The notes under the pieces are model-generated. The model searched no databases. It was not told where the DNA came from and saw nothing but the letters and a program-made list of their open reading frames with translations. Below, piece after piece: positions 9,214 through 17,748 of a stretch of DNA of 64,000 nucleotides (within the stretch, counting starts at the first letter, position 1; each line of letters begins with the position of its first letter). Origin of the DNA: Fluviicola sp. (GTDB lineage: Bacteria > Bacteroidota > Bacteroidia > Flavobacteriales_D > Crocinitomicaceae); the NCBI GenBank assembly GCA_031260455.1, contig JAIRJW010000008.1, positions 1-64,000 of the forward strand. Direction: 5' to 3'. The position numbers and the translations under genes were made by a program.

Positions 9214-10503
9214 ATGCATTTTTCGGCTGTTAAAGTATTGTTAATATCATTTTTATGTACCATTGAGGGCTTTGCTCAATTGACAAATGATGCCTGTGCT
9301 ACAGCTACTCCACTTTGTCCGGGTACAGGAATTACCGGATCGAATATTGGTGCAACTGCAACAGTCTGTCCAAATTGTGAAGACGATTTCACTTTTTGTT
9401 TCTCCGGGACCAACAGTATCTGGTATCAATTCACCACGAATGTAACCGGAGGTAATGCAGCTTTTACTTTTAGTAATCTGAGCTTCAATCTGCAGGCGAA
9501 CAGGGGTGATCAGCTCCAGGCCACCATCATAGAAGCCGCTATACAATGTGACGCGGCAACTTACACAATGATCAGCAATTGCGAAGCAGGTTCAGCAGGA
9601 GGATTTACTTTGTCAGCGACCGGGCTTCCGGCAAATACAACCTATTATCTCGTTGTAAACGGAGCCAAAAACGGAAGCGCAACCCTCCCCGCCGAAGCGA
9701 CATTTGACCTGACTGGTTCCGGAACCGGTTTTGACCGCCCTCCGGCAGCTCTTTCCATCGGCGGACCAACCGCAACAGTTTGTCCGCAGACTCCTACATC
9801 CTTCACCGCGTACCTCGCAAACTGCACCGACACCAGCGATTTTTACTGGTCTGTAAACGGAGTACTCAAAGCCGTTACACATACTTCTTTATGGCTTACC
9901 AGTGAATTACAGAATGGAGATGTTGTGTCGGTAATGTGCAGCTGCTTCAACATCTGTCCCGATACACTTAACTTTTCATACCCGACAATCAGCGTGGATC
10001 CGCTTACAGTAGATGCGGGACCAGATTTAACGGTTCAGGCAGGAGGAAGTGTGCAATTAAACGGAACGTCAAACGGAACAGACTTTATGTGGAATCCGAC
10101 GCAAACACTAAATACTCCTTATGCCATTTCGACTTATGCCACGCCCCAGGAAACAACTGTTTACACCTTGACAGCATCAAATGCAAACTGCGCACTTTCA
10201 GATGAAATGACCGTATTTGTATCGGATAATCTTACCATTCCCGGCAGTTTTTCTCCAAACGGAGACGGACATAATGACAAGTGGATAATTGAAGGAATCG
10301 AGTTTTATCCGGATGCACAGGTTGTGATTTACGATCGTTGGGGGCAAAAAGTTGCTGATATTGCCGGGTACAGCCTGACAAAAGCCTGGGACGGAACCAA
10401 CAAAGGAAAACCCGTTTCAGACGGAGTTTATTTTTATTCACTGGATCTGCGCCAGAACAACAATACCAAACCTTTAAAAGGCAGTATTACTGTAATCCGA
10501 TGA
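9214..10503 (+). CDS. T9SS type B cargo protein (gliding-motility-type C-terminal domain)
   Basis: The 429-residue protein has a signal peptide (cleavage near EGFAQ, residues 18-22) and a Cys-rich N-terminal part with a lectin-like or CUB-like look (ATPLCPGTGITG, ISNCEAGSAGG). A PKD/Ig-like stretch follows (VDAGPDLTVQAGGSVQLNG). The last 85 residues form the gliding-motility-type C-terminal domain: IPGSFSPNGDGHNDKW, then VVIYDRWGQKV and SDGVYFYSL. These type B domains are exported by T9SS with help from a cognate SprF-like protein. The next gene is exactly such a protein and its start overlaps this stop by 4 nt. Binding partner is unknown. Confidence 0.87.
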   Translation: MHFSAVKVLLISFLCTIEGFAQLTNDACATATPLCPGTGITGSNIGATATVCPNCEDDFTFCFSGTNSIWYQFTTNVTGGNAAFTFSNLSFNLQANRGDQLQATIIEAAIQCDAATYTMISNCEAGSAGGFTLSATGLPANTTYYLVVNGAKNGSATLPAEATFDLTGSGTGFDRPPAALSIGGPTATVCPQTPTSFTAYLANCTDTSDFYWSVNGVLKAVTHTSLWLTSELQNGDVVSVMCSCFNICPDTLNFSYPTISVDPLTVDAGPDLTVQAGGSVQLNGTSNGTDFMWNPTQTLNTPYAISTYATPQETTVYTLTASNANCALSDEMTVFVSDNLTIPGSFSPNGDGHNDKWIIEGIEFYPDAQVVIYDRWGQKVADIAGYSLTKAWDGTNKGKPVSDGVYFYSLDLRQNNNTKPLKGSITVIR

Positions 10504-11429
10504 TAAAAAGCTGCCTGTTTTCCATATCCCTGCTACTGGTTTCGTATGCATATCCGCAACAAGTCGGACACATGTCTCAATGGATGCATCATCAATATGC
10601 AATCAATCCGGCATACACTGGGATCAAAACCTGCCTGGAGGTTCAATCGACATTAAGAGGGCAATGGATTAAAGTGGCTGGTGCTCCATACAGCGGCTGG
10701 GTTAGTGTGAACGCTCCGCTCCAGGCAAAACGAAAGAAGTTCTTAAGCGCGCGACATGGGTTGGGTGGATTGGTTTACATGGATCAAATTGGCCCGTTCC
10801 AGGATATTCGCGTGCAACTTTCCTATGCCGGGCATTTCAATTTTTCATTAGATAATCGTTTATCGCTTGGATTGGCCTTCGGAGCCAGACAACTTTCCTT
10901 TGACCTGGATAAAGCCAAACCGCTGACTCCCGATCCAACCATCAATGGAAGTGCTTCACAAATTTTGCCAACAGCCACATTTGGAGCCTGGTGGAACGGC
11001 AAACAATATTTTATTGGTTTCAGCCTGTATGAATTAATTCCCCAGAAATGGAATATCATCGGTACAGATGCCCGGTCTCAGATGCATGCCATGTTCACCG
11101 CGGGATATAAATATCAGGTCAGTCCAAGGATTGATCTGTATCCGGGAATGTATTTCGCTTACACTAAAAACACACCCGTTGAACTTCAGTTTCATGCCAT
11201 TGCAGAGTTTCAGAAAAAATTCAATTTCGGGTTGGGCTTACGAAACACTGATGCACTGATTGCCATGGTTGGTTTTCGCTTCAAAGACAAGTGGAAACTA
11301 GGCTATTCTTATGATTTTGTCCTCTCAAAACTTCGTCCGAACACCTTCTATTCACATGAATTGACACTGTCGTTCTCCCCTTGCAAACAGCGTTCAGAAA
11401 GTACTTCAGGTTGCTTCGATTTTGATTAA
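10500..11429 (+). CDS. PorP/SprF family T9SS membrane protein
   Basis: The 309-residue protein has a signal peptide (ending about residue 19, SYAYPQQ) and the family opening MSQWMHHQYAINPAYTG, followed by beta-strand-rich sequence ending in an outer-membrane barrel (YDFVLSKLRPNTFYSHELTLSF). PorP/SprF proteins sit in the outer membrane and help export or anchor type B T9SS substrates. The ATGA overlap with the preceding type B cargo gene makes translational coupling likely, and I infer it serves that substrate. Length is normal for the family. Confidence 0.9.
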   Translation: MIKSCLFSISLLLVSYAYPQQVGHMSQWMHHQYAINPAYTGIKTCLEVQSTLRGQWIKVAGAPYSGWVSVNAPLQAKRKKFLSARHGLGGLVYMDQIGPFQDIRVQLSYAGHFNFSLDNRLSLGLAFGARQLSFDLDKAKPLTPDPTINGSASQILPTATFGAWWNGKQYFIGFSLYELIPQKWNIIGTDARSQMHAMFTAGYKYQVSPRIDLYPGMYFAYTKNTPVELQFHAIAEFQKKFNFGLGLRNTDALIAMVGFRFKDKWKLGYSYDFVLSKLRPNTFYSHELTLSFSPCKQRSESTSGCFDFD

Positions 11430-11528
11430 TTACCTCTGCTATTCAGAGTTCACTGTTTATAAGTATCTGTAATGCTTCCGGAAAACCGGACTTTTTCTTC
11501 CGAAATTTGAAAAATAAAGCATTTTTCA

Positions 11529-12491
11529 ATGAAATTACAACTTTCGATACTTGCACTGGTTTGTTCATTAGCAGCTTGTGTACCGGCAAAAAAATATAAC
11601 GAACTTCTTGAGAGAGAAAAAAATTGCAACGAAGAACTCAATAAATACAAGGCTTCCAGCATAGAAAATGAAGGAAAGGCAAAAGATTTACAAGTTACTG
11701 TAGACCAATTGCGAAAAGAAGTTACTAACCTCAAAAAAGACACTCTTGAACTGGGATCAAACCTGCGTTTCCTGCAATCCCAATACGACATGGCCGTTGC
11801 ACAAAATGAAGCATACGAGCAGAAACTGGATCAGCTACGTATAAAAGGAGCAAAAGAATCCGCAACCTACCAGGCAGATATTGATTCCAAAAACCAGGAG
11901 CTTCAGCGCAAGGAAGATGCATTGAATACTTTGGAAAACGAATTAATTGCTAAAGAAAAACTGCTTCTGGAACGAGAAGAACGCCTGGCCGAACTGGAGG
12001 AGTTAATCAAGCGCAAGGATGATGCCATGAAACAACTCAAAAACCGTGTTTCGAGCGCTCTTACAGGGTTTGAAAACAAAGGATTAACCATTGTTGAAAA
12101 AGATGGCAGGATCTATGTTTCCCTGGAAGCTAAATTACTCTTTGCTTCTGGAAGTACTACTGTTGAAACAGAAGGAAAAAAAGCCCTGGTTGATCTTTCC
12201 AAAGTACTGGAAAACGAGAAAGACCTTGAAATCATTGTAGAAGGTCATACGGACACAGATAAACTGGCGAGCAGCTCGCATCCGAAAAACAACTGGGAAT
12301 TAAGCGTTTTGCGCGCAACAGCAGTTGTGGAAATCATGATTGCAAACAGCAAGATGGACCCCGCTCAGCTGATGGCTGCCGGAAGAGGTGAATTTCATCC
12401 GGTTGACGCAGACAAAGCAAAAAACAGACGTATTGAAGTGATTATTTCTCCTAATCTGAATGAGTTATATCAGATGCTGGACGGCAAATAA
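11529..12491 (+). CDS. OmpA family lipoprotein with coiled-coil stalk
   Basis: The 320-residue protein starts with a lipoprotein signal (SLAACVPAK, lipid-modified Cys at about residue 17). Residues 20-175 are a charged heptad-rich coiled coil. The C-terminal 130 residues form an OmpA-like peptidoglycan-binding domain: LLFASGSTTVETEGKKAL, IIVEGHTDTDKL and the closing AKNRRIEVII. Such proteins tether the outer membrane to peptidoglycan. It follows the PorP/SprF gene by 99 bp in the same direction and ends in a strong terminator. A dedicated role in T9SS is possible but not shown. Confidence 0.9.
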   Translation: MKLQLSILALVCSLAACVPAKKYNELLEREKNCNEELNKYKASSIENEGKAKDLQVTVDQLRKEVTNLKKDTLELGSNLRFLQSQYDMAVAQNEAYEQKLDQLRIKGAKESATYQADIDSKNQELQRKEDALNTLENELIAKEKLLLEREERLAELEELIKRKDDAMKQLKNRVSSALTGFENKGLTIVEKDGRIYVSLEAKLLFASGSTTVETEGKKALVDLSKVLENEKDLEIIVEGHTDTDKLASSSHPKNNWELSVLRATAVVEIMIANSKMDPAQLMAAGRGEFHPVDADKAKNRRIEVIISPNLNELYQMLDGK

Positions 12492-12508
12492 CCATACGTT
12501 AAACTTTC

Positions 12509-12542
12509 TAAAAAAGGTGCCTGAATCAGGCACCTTTTTTGC
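12509..12542 (+). terminator. Rho-independent terminator after the OmpA gene
   Basis: A perfect stem AAAAAAGGTGCCTG with CAGGCACCTTTTTT and a very small loop, about 20 bp after the stop codon. Confidence 0.9.
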
Positions 12543-12583
12543 TTGAATTTTTGTACCTTACAAGAAACAAGTAATTAATAACA

Positions 12584-12943
12584 ATGGGACATACATTAGT
12601 CATCGGAGCAACAACAAAAGAAGATCGCTACGCAAACAAAGCAATTCGCTCATTGAGAAATCACCAGCATCAGGTCATCGCATTCGGGCCAAAAAGAGGA
12701 ACAGTAGAAGATATAGAAATAGAAACCGAATGGAATCCCAACTGGGAAGTTGATACGGTCACATTATACCTGAATCCTCATAACCAGGAAGCTTACATTG
12801 ATCGGATTATTGCATTGAATCCCAAAAGGGTAATTTTCAATCCGGGAACAGAAAACCCGGAGTTCATAGAAAAATTAAACGCTGCCAAAATTCATCCCGA
12901 AGTAGCGTGCACCCTGGTCATGCTTTCAATCGGAAATTACTGA
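12584..12943 (+). CDS. CoA-binding domain protein (YccU-like)
   Basis: The 119-residue protein is a single Rossmann-type CoA-binding domain. The start TLVIGATTKEDRYANKAIRSL and the later RVIFNPGTENPEF match the short YccU-like CoA-binding family. There is no signal peptide or second domain. Its biological role is not established for most members. It stands alone between two terminators. Confidence 0.85.
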   Translation: MGHTLVIGATTKEDRYANKAIRSLRNHQHQVIAFGPKRGTVEDIEIETEWNPNWEVDTVTLYLNPHNQEAYIDRIIALNPKRVIFNPGTENPEFIEKLNAAKIHPEVACTLVMLSIGNY

Positions 12944-13015
12944 ACCAAACGGGCTTTTCTCTATCTCTTCTATACTCATTTTTCTGAGTTTTATCAGATT
13001 GATTGTTCGGATCAA

Positions 13016-13053
13016 CAAAAAGCCCCGGTTCCATGTCTCAGAAACCGGGGCTG
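13016..13053 (-). terminator. Rho-independent terminator after queA
   Basis: AGCCCCGGTT pairs with AACCGGGGCT around a 12-nt loop. In the leftward direction the stem is followed by a T run, 20 bp after the queA stop codon. Confidence 0.85.
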
Positions 13054-13071
13054 CAATTATTTTTCAATTTT

Positions 13072-14130
13072 CTATAGGATTAGCATCGCATCACCGTAAG
13101 AATAGAACTTATATTTTTCTTTGATTGCTTCATGATACGCCTCCATCATCAGATCGTGGCCACAAAATGCAGAGATCATCATCAACAAAGTAGAAAGTGG
13201 CGTATGGAAATTTGTAACCAGACTATCGGCAATACTGAAATCGTATGGAGGGAAAATGAATTTATTTGTCCAGCCATCAAATGCTTTCAGCATGTTATCC
13301 GTGGAAACAGACGTTTCAACAGCACGCATAGAAGTGGTTCCAATGGCACATATCCGCTTTTTATTTCGCTTTGCAGTGTTTACAATTTCCGCCGCTTTCT
13401 CTGAAATAATAACCTGCTCGGAATCCATCTTATGCTTCGTCAGATCTTCCACTTCCACCGAACGGAAAGTTCCCAAACCAACATGCAGCGTAACTTCTGC
13501 AAAGTTCACTCCTTTCAGCTCCAATCGTTTCATCAGTTCGCGGGAGAAATGCAGTCCTGCAGTAGGAGCCGCTACAGCCCCCTCTTCTTTTGCATAAATG
13601 GTTTGATATCTTTCTTCATCCGCATCTTCTACATCTCTTTTAATGTATTTCGGAAGCGGAGTTTCACCCAATTCGGTAATCTTTGCTTTAAATTCTTCAT
13701 AAGGACCGTCGAACAGGAAACGCAGGGTTCTTCCTCTGGAAGTCGTGTTATCAATAACTTCAGCAACCAATGAATCATCATCCCCAAAATACAATTTGTT
13801 TCCGATTCTGATCTTGCGCGCCGGGTCAACCAGTACATCCCAAAGAAGGCTTTCACGGTTCAGCTCTCTCAACAGGAATACCTCGATTTTAGCACCGGTT
13901 TTTTCTTTATTTCCGTACATTCGGGCAGGAAATACACGCGTATTGTTCATAATCATCACATCTCCTTCTCCAAAGTACTCAATGATGTCTTTAAACAAAC
14001 GATGTTCTATTTTCCCGGAATCGCGGTGCACAACCATCAGTCGCGCCTCATCACGGTTTTCACTTGGGTATTCAGCAATCAGTTCATCCGGAAGGTCAAA
14101 ACTGAATTCGGAAAGCTTCATTTTATTCAT
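13072..14130 (-). CDS. queA: S-adenosylmethionine:tRNA ribosyltransferase-isomerase
   Basis: The 352-residue protein is a full-length QueA, which transfers and isomerises the ribosyl part of S-adenosylmethionine onto 7-aminomethyl-7-deazaguanine in tRNA to form epoxyqueuosine. Recognisable segments are [16 protein letters not shown] at the start, [15 protein letters not shown], and [14 protein letters not shown] followed by [16 protein letters not shown]. It is the last gene of the ftsX-DUF3098-uppP-truB-queA run. A 61-bp gap separates it from truB and holds its own -7 box at 14168, so it may also be transcribed alone. Confidence 0.96.
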   Translation of the reverse strand: MNKMKLSEFSFDLPDELIAEYPSENRDEARLMVVHRDSGKIEHRLFKDIIEYFGEGDVMIMNNTRVFPARMYGNKEKTGAKIEVFLLRELNRESLLWDVLVDPARKIRIGNKLYFGDDDSLVAEVIDNTTSRGRTLRFLFDGPYEEFKAKITELGETPLPKYIKRDVEDADEERYQTIYAKEEGAVAAPTAGLHFSRELMKRLELKGVNFAEVTLHVGLGTFRSVEVEDLTKHKMDSEQVIISEKAAEIVNTAKRNKKRICAIGTTSMRAVETSVSTDNMLKAFDGWTNKFIFPPYDFSIADSLVTNFHTPLSTLLMMISAFCGHDLMMEAYHEAIKEKYKFYSYGDAMLIL

Positions 14131-14167
14131 ACAAGCTGTATTTTAACGCCTTAAATTCAAAAGAGCG

Positions 14168-14175
14168 CAAAAGTA
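14168..14175 (-). promoter_or_regulatory. -7 promoter box (TACTTTTG) for queA
   Basis: On the minus strand the box matches TAnnTTTG and lies in the short truB-queA gap, 37 bp before the queA start. Confidence 0.5.
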
Positions 14176-14191
14176 TAAAAAATCAGGCTAT

Positions 14192-14887
14192 TTACAAAGG
14201 TTGCTCCTCAATGAATGCAATCCATTCATCCACACTTCTAGAATCTTTAACATCGTAAACTCCTGACTGTGTTCTTCTCAAAGCAATCAGGGTAGCACCA
14301 CATCCCAGTTTTTGCCCGAAATCATGTGCTATTGAGCGAATATAAGTTCCTTTGGAACAGGAAATTTCAAAATCAATCTCCGGAAACCGGGATGCATCGA
14401 TTTTAAAATCGGTAATTTCAATGGTATTCGATTTCAATTCTTTTTCGATTCCGGCGCGAGCATAATTGTAAGCACGTTTTCCATCAATCTGCTTTGCAGA
14501 AAACAAAGGTGGAACCTGCTGTTGAGTTCCCAGAAAACTCAGTCGTACCTCCTCCATCTGTTCTGCTGAAATTGTACCGGTTGGTTTATCAGAGTTGTAA
14601 GTTGTTTCCAGGTCATAAGAAGGAGTCGTTTTTCCTAAAAGAAAGGTTCCTGTATACGTTTTTGCATCCGCTGTCAATCCTTCGATCAATTTTGTGTGTT
14701 TCCCGATACAAATCACCAGCAAACCGGTAGCCAGCGGGTCCAAAGTACCAGCATGACCTACCTTCAGCTTTTTTACTCCCAGGCGTTTTTTCAAATGCCA
14801 GCGAAGCTTATTCACTGCGTCAAATGATGTCCATTCAAAAGGTTTATCCACCAGAATAGTGCTTCCTTTTGCAAATTCGGTAATCAT
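14192..14887 (-). CDS. truB: tRNA pseudouridine(55) synthase
   Basis: The 231-residue protein makes pseudouridine 55 in the T-loop of tRNA. The catalytic motif GHAGTLDPLATG is intact with Asp50, and the later KGTYIRSIAHDFG is typical of TruB. I chose the ATG at 14887 (MITEFAKGST) rather than an upstream in-frame ATG, because the upstream one lies inside uppP and the added residues do not resemble the family. The gap to uppP is 5 nt, so the two are almost certainly in one transcript. Confidence 0.95.
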   Translation of the reverse strand: MITEFAKGSTILVDKPFEWTSFDAVNKLRWHLKKRLGVKKLKVGHAGTLDPLATGLLVICIGKHTKLIEGLTADAKTYTGTFLLGKTTPSYDLETTYNSDKPTGTISAEQMEEVRLSFLGTQQQVPPLFSAKQIDGKRAYNYARAGIEKELKSNTIEITDFKIDASRFPEIDFEISCSKGTYIRSIAHDFGQKLGCGATLIALRRTQSGVYDVKDSRSVDEWIAFIEEQPL

Positions 14888-14892
14888 GAAAA

Positions 14893-15687
14893 TTAAAGGA
14901 TTGTGAGTTGATAACCGGACAGAAGCAAAATCAGGATCAATCCTCCAAGAATGATGCGGTACCAACCAAATAATTTAAATCCGTGTTTATTCAAAAAACC
15001 GATAAATCCCCTGATCGCAATAATCGCAACGATGAATGCAACCACATTTCCGATAACCAGCAGGTTAATCTGCTCTCCAGATAAAGCATCATTCTTTTCA
15101 AAGTAATCCAGTGTTTTCTTAGCTGTTGCGCCCAACATCGTAGGCAAAGCCAGGAAGAACGAAAATTCTGCCGCCAGTTTTCGACTCATCTTCTGACTCA
15201 TTCCTCCAACAATAGAAGCTCCTGAACGGGAAACTCCCGGAATCATGGCAATGCATTGAAAAAAACCAACTTTCAATGCATCCCAATACGTCATTTCGTC
15301 CATTTCATGAATTCTCGGTTTATTGAACCAGCGATCCACGAACAACAAAATAATTCCGCCTGCAAGCAACGAAACAGCAACTGCCATCGGGCTTTCCAGA
15401 AGCCGATCAATATAATCGGAAAGCAAAACCCCAAAAACAGCAGCAGGAATAAATGCTACGATGAGTTTCAGATAAAACTGAATGCTTTGAAAAAATCGTT
15501 TGAAATAAAGGACAAATACGGCCAGAATCGCCCCCAGCTGGATCATAATCATAAACAATTTGGTGAAATCATCATTTTCCACCCCCATTGCCGCCGATCC
15601 CAAAATCATATGTCCTGTTGAAGAAACAGGCAAAAACTCAGTCAGGCCCTCGATGAGGGCCAGAATTACTGCTTCAAGCCAATTCAT
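14893..15687 (-). CDS. uppP: Undecaprenyl-diphosphatase
   Basis: The 264-residue membrane protein recycles undecaprenyl pyrophosphate, the lipid carrier for peptidoglycan and other surface polymers. Both family motifs are present: [17 protein letters not shown] (13-29) and PGVSRSGAS (150-158). Seven to eight hydrophobic segments are visible. It lies 3 nt after the DUF3098 gene and 5 nt before truB, within a leftward operon. Confidence 0.96.
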   Translation of the reverse strand: MNWLEAVILALIEGLTEFLPVSSTGHMILGSAAMGVENDDFTKLFMIMIQLGAILAVFVLYFKRFFQSIQFYLKLIVAFIPAAVFGVLLSDYIDRLLESPMAVAVSLLAGGIILLFVDRWFNKPRIHEMDEMTYWDALKVGFFQCIAMIPGVSRSGASIVGGMSQKMSRKLAAEFSFFLALPTMLGATAKKTLDYFEKNDALSGEQINLLVIGNVVAFIVAIIAIRGFIGFLNKHGFKLFGWYRIILGGLILILLLSGYQLTIL

Positions 15688-15690
15688 GAA

Positions 15691-15939
15691 TTATTCCTGA
15701 GGATTATCGTTTTTTGCTTTCTTCATGATCCCGTAAATCATCACTACAAACCCAGCAATAATCAGGATGGGTGAAACAGTGATTCGCACGGTTGAAAACA
15801 ACTCTTCTGCGTGAAATTCGTTTGGATTATCTGATCCGCCCCCAATCATCAGGATATATCCCAGAATATTGATAGCCAACCCGACAAAAATGATTCGCAG
15901 GTTTTCTTTTCTAATTGGAAAGTCAAATTTATTGCCCAT
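15691..15939 (-). CDS. DUF3098 family small membrane protein
   Basis: The 82-residue protein has two hydrophobic segments (about residues 14-35 and 52-70), with GYILMIGGGSDNPNEF between them, as in DUF3098 proteins of Bacteroidota. It sits between ftsX and uppP, a neighbourhood I believe is recurrent in this phylum. This suggests, without proving, a role in division or envelope synthesis. Confidence 0.82.
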   Translation of the reverse strand: MGNKFDFPIRKENLRIIFVGLAINILGYILMIGGGSDNPNEFHAEELFSTVRITVSPILIIAGFVVMIYGIMKKAKNDNPQE

Positions 15940-15963
15940 AGTAAAACTGAATGTGTGGCTAAA

Positions 15964-16860
15964 TTAATATAAATCATCCAATTTCGCACGTAAATATTTG
16001 TTCAGTGCAAACCACGTGGAAACAATTGTCAAAACACAACCAATGACAAGCAATGAAGCGAAAAGCAATAAAATATCCAGCAATTTCAGATCGATTTCAA
16101 CCACGTCCAGAATATTGTTCAGTGCAAAAAATACGGTCATCAGGAATGCCATTCCAATAATCCCGGAAACAACTCCCTGAAAAACAGCCTGTTTCAAAAA
16201 CGGCCAGCGGATAAACCCGCTCGTCGCACCAACCAGCTGCATAGTCTTAATGGTAAAACGTCTGGAATAAAGCGCCAGGCGAATCGTATTGTTAATCATC
16301 GCAACGGCCACCACGATCAGCAAAGAAGCAACCAGCAAAATCAAAAAAGCAAATTGCTTGAATCCCAGGTTCACCTCTTCCAACGCAGCCTTGTCGTAAT
16401 TTACTTCTGCCAGCATATCTGCATATTTTGCATTCAAGCGCGTTTCAATTTCTTTCATTCCTTTTTTCGTGGCAAAAGAGCTCACCGGCCGGAAATTAAT
16501 AGTTGGCGGAAGCGGATTCTCGCCTTCGAAAATAGCCAGGATTTCATCTGAATTTTGGTCGGAACCCCTGAATTCCTCAATAGCGCGCTCCGGTGAAACG
16601 AAAACAACTTCCTTAAAGCAATCCCAGGATTTCAGTTCCTGCTCCACCTGTTTGATATCTGCGGCATTGTATTCCGATTTGAAGAACAAATCACCATGCA
16701 AATTCTCTCTTGCCTGCTTTTGCAATGAATCCAAACCGATCACACCCGCTAAAACCAGACCTATCATAAACAAAACCAACGAAATTCCGATTACTGTAGA
16801 AACGTAACTGGTTCGCAATCCTTTTTTTCCTGTTTTCTCGATTCCCTTACTCATCGACAC
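15964..16860 (-). CDS. ftsX: FtsX-like cell-division permease
   Basis: The 298-residue protein has the FtsX layout: a first membrane helix at about residues 22-45, a periplasmic loop of about 120 residues with the KQVEQELKSWDCFKEVVFVS strand pattern, then three more helices near residues 170-195, 215-245 and 260-285. FtsX and FtsE form an ABC-type complex that controls peptidoglycan hydrolases during division. ftsE is not next to it here. It is the first visible gene of the leftward operon ending with queA. Confidence 0.9.
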   Translation of the reverse strand: MSMSKGIEKTGKKGLRTSYVSTVIGISLVLFMIGLVLAGVIGLDSLQKQARENLHGDLFFKSEYNAADIKQVEQELKSWDCFKEVVFVSPERAIEEFRGSDQNSDEILAIFEGENPLPPTINFRPVSSFATKKGMKEIETRLNAKYADMLAEVNYDKAALEEVNLGFKQFAFLILLVASLLIVVAVAMINNTIRLALYSRRFTIKTMQLVGATSGFIRWPFLKQAVFQGVVSGIIGMAFLMTVFFALNNILDVVEIDLKLLDILLLFASLLVIGCVLTIVSTWFALNKYLRAKLDDLY

Positions 16861-16974
16861 GAAATTACTATTTTTTAGTCAGATGCATTTTTACTAATTT
16901 GAGAAGCTATCAACTAAGAAATGAACAAATTTTTATCTTTTTATAATTTTATTACCATGGTAAATAAAAAAGTG

Positions 16975-16982
16975 TATATTTG
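16975..16982 (+). promoter_or_regulatory. -7 promoter box (TATATTTG) for the YceI gene
   Basis: Matches TAnnTTTG and ends 23 bp before the YceI start codon. Confidence 0.55.
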
Positions 16983-17005
16983 CCACAACATTAATTCAAA
17001 TCTCA

Positions 17006-17638
17006 ATGAAGAAAACATTTTTTTACGCAGCATCACTTGCATTTATCACTTTCGGAATGACAGCGTGTGGAGGATCAACAGAAGAAACCACAGCAACAGA
17101 CACCGCAGTAACTTACCAATTGGATACAGCTACTACTACACTGAAGTGGAAAGGAAACTACGCGGATGGCTCACACTCCCATAACGGAACGGTAAAAGTT
17201 TCTGAAGGCTCTGTGGCTTATAAAGGAGAAACATTCGAATCAGGAAGCTTTAAAGTGGATATGAAAACAGTCAAAAGCGATTTGACTCCTGAAACAGGTT
17301 CTAACAAACTGATTGGCCACCTGAGCACAGCTGATTTCTTCGACATCGCTAAATTCCCGAATGTGGAAGTAAAAGTAAACAGCATTTCCAACAGCGAAAT
17401 CGATGCTGTTTTAGTCGTTGCCGGAAAAGAAGTTCCTGCAAAAATGCCGGTAACAGTAAAGAAATCAAATAAAGAACTGACTGCAAAAGGAAAATTCACC
17501 ATTGATTTCTCTTCCATGGATGTAGCTGGTTTCAAACCAAATCCTGAAATGGAAAAAGAGAAGCCAAATCAATACGTAAAGCCTGGAATTGAGTTCGAAT
17601 TGAACCTGATTTTAAAAGCTGAAGCAACAAAAAAATAA
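17006..17638 (+). CDS. YceI family lipoprotein
   Basis: The 210-residue protein carries a lipoprotein signal (ITFGMTACGGST; Cys at about residue 21). Residues 33-206 form a YceI domain, a lipocalin-like barrel that binds polyisoprenoids in known members. Typical segments are TATTTLKWKGNYADGSHSHN, GSFKVDMKTVKSDL, LIGHLSTADFFDIAKFP and FTIDFSSMDV. The lipid anchor places it at a membrane facing the periplasm or outside. It is a single gene with promoter box and terminator. The ligand here is not known. Confidence 0.9.
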   Translation: MKKTFFYAASLAFITFGMTACGGSTEETTATDTAVTYQLDTATTTLKWKGNYADGSHSHNGTVKVSEGSVAYKGETFESGSFKVDMKTVKSDLTPETGSNKLIGHLSTADFFDIAKFPNVEVKVNSISNSEIDAVLVVAGKEVPAKMPVTVKKSNKELTAKGKFTIDFSSMDVAGFKPNPEMEKEKPNQYVKPGIEFELNLILKAEATKK

Positions 17639-17659
17639 GAGCAGATCTCCATAAATCTT

Positions 17660-17692
17660 TCAAGGCCCGATTTAATTGGGCCTTTTTTATTT
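17660..17692 (+). terminator. Rho-independent terminator after the YceI gene
   Basis: AAGGCCC pairs with GGGCCTT around a 9-nt loop, followed by a long T run. Confidence 0.85.
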
Positions 17693-17734
17693 TTCGGAAA
17701 ACACCAAATCATAAACAGATTTTCACATTCCTTT

Positions 17735-17742
17735 TATTTTTG
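17735..17742 (+). promoter_or_regulatory. -7 promoter box (TATTTTTG) for aspartate kinase
   Basis: Matches TAnnTTTG and ends only 6 nt before the first ATG, which implies a leaderless or nearly leaderless transcript. Confidence 0.5.
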
Positions 17743-17748
17743 TAAAAA

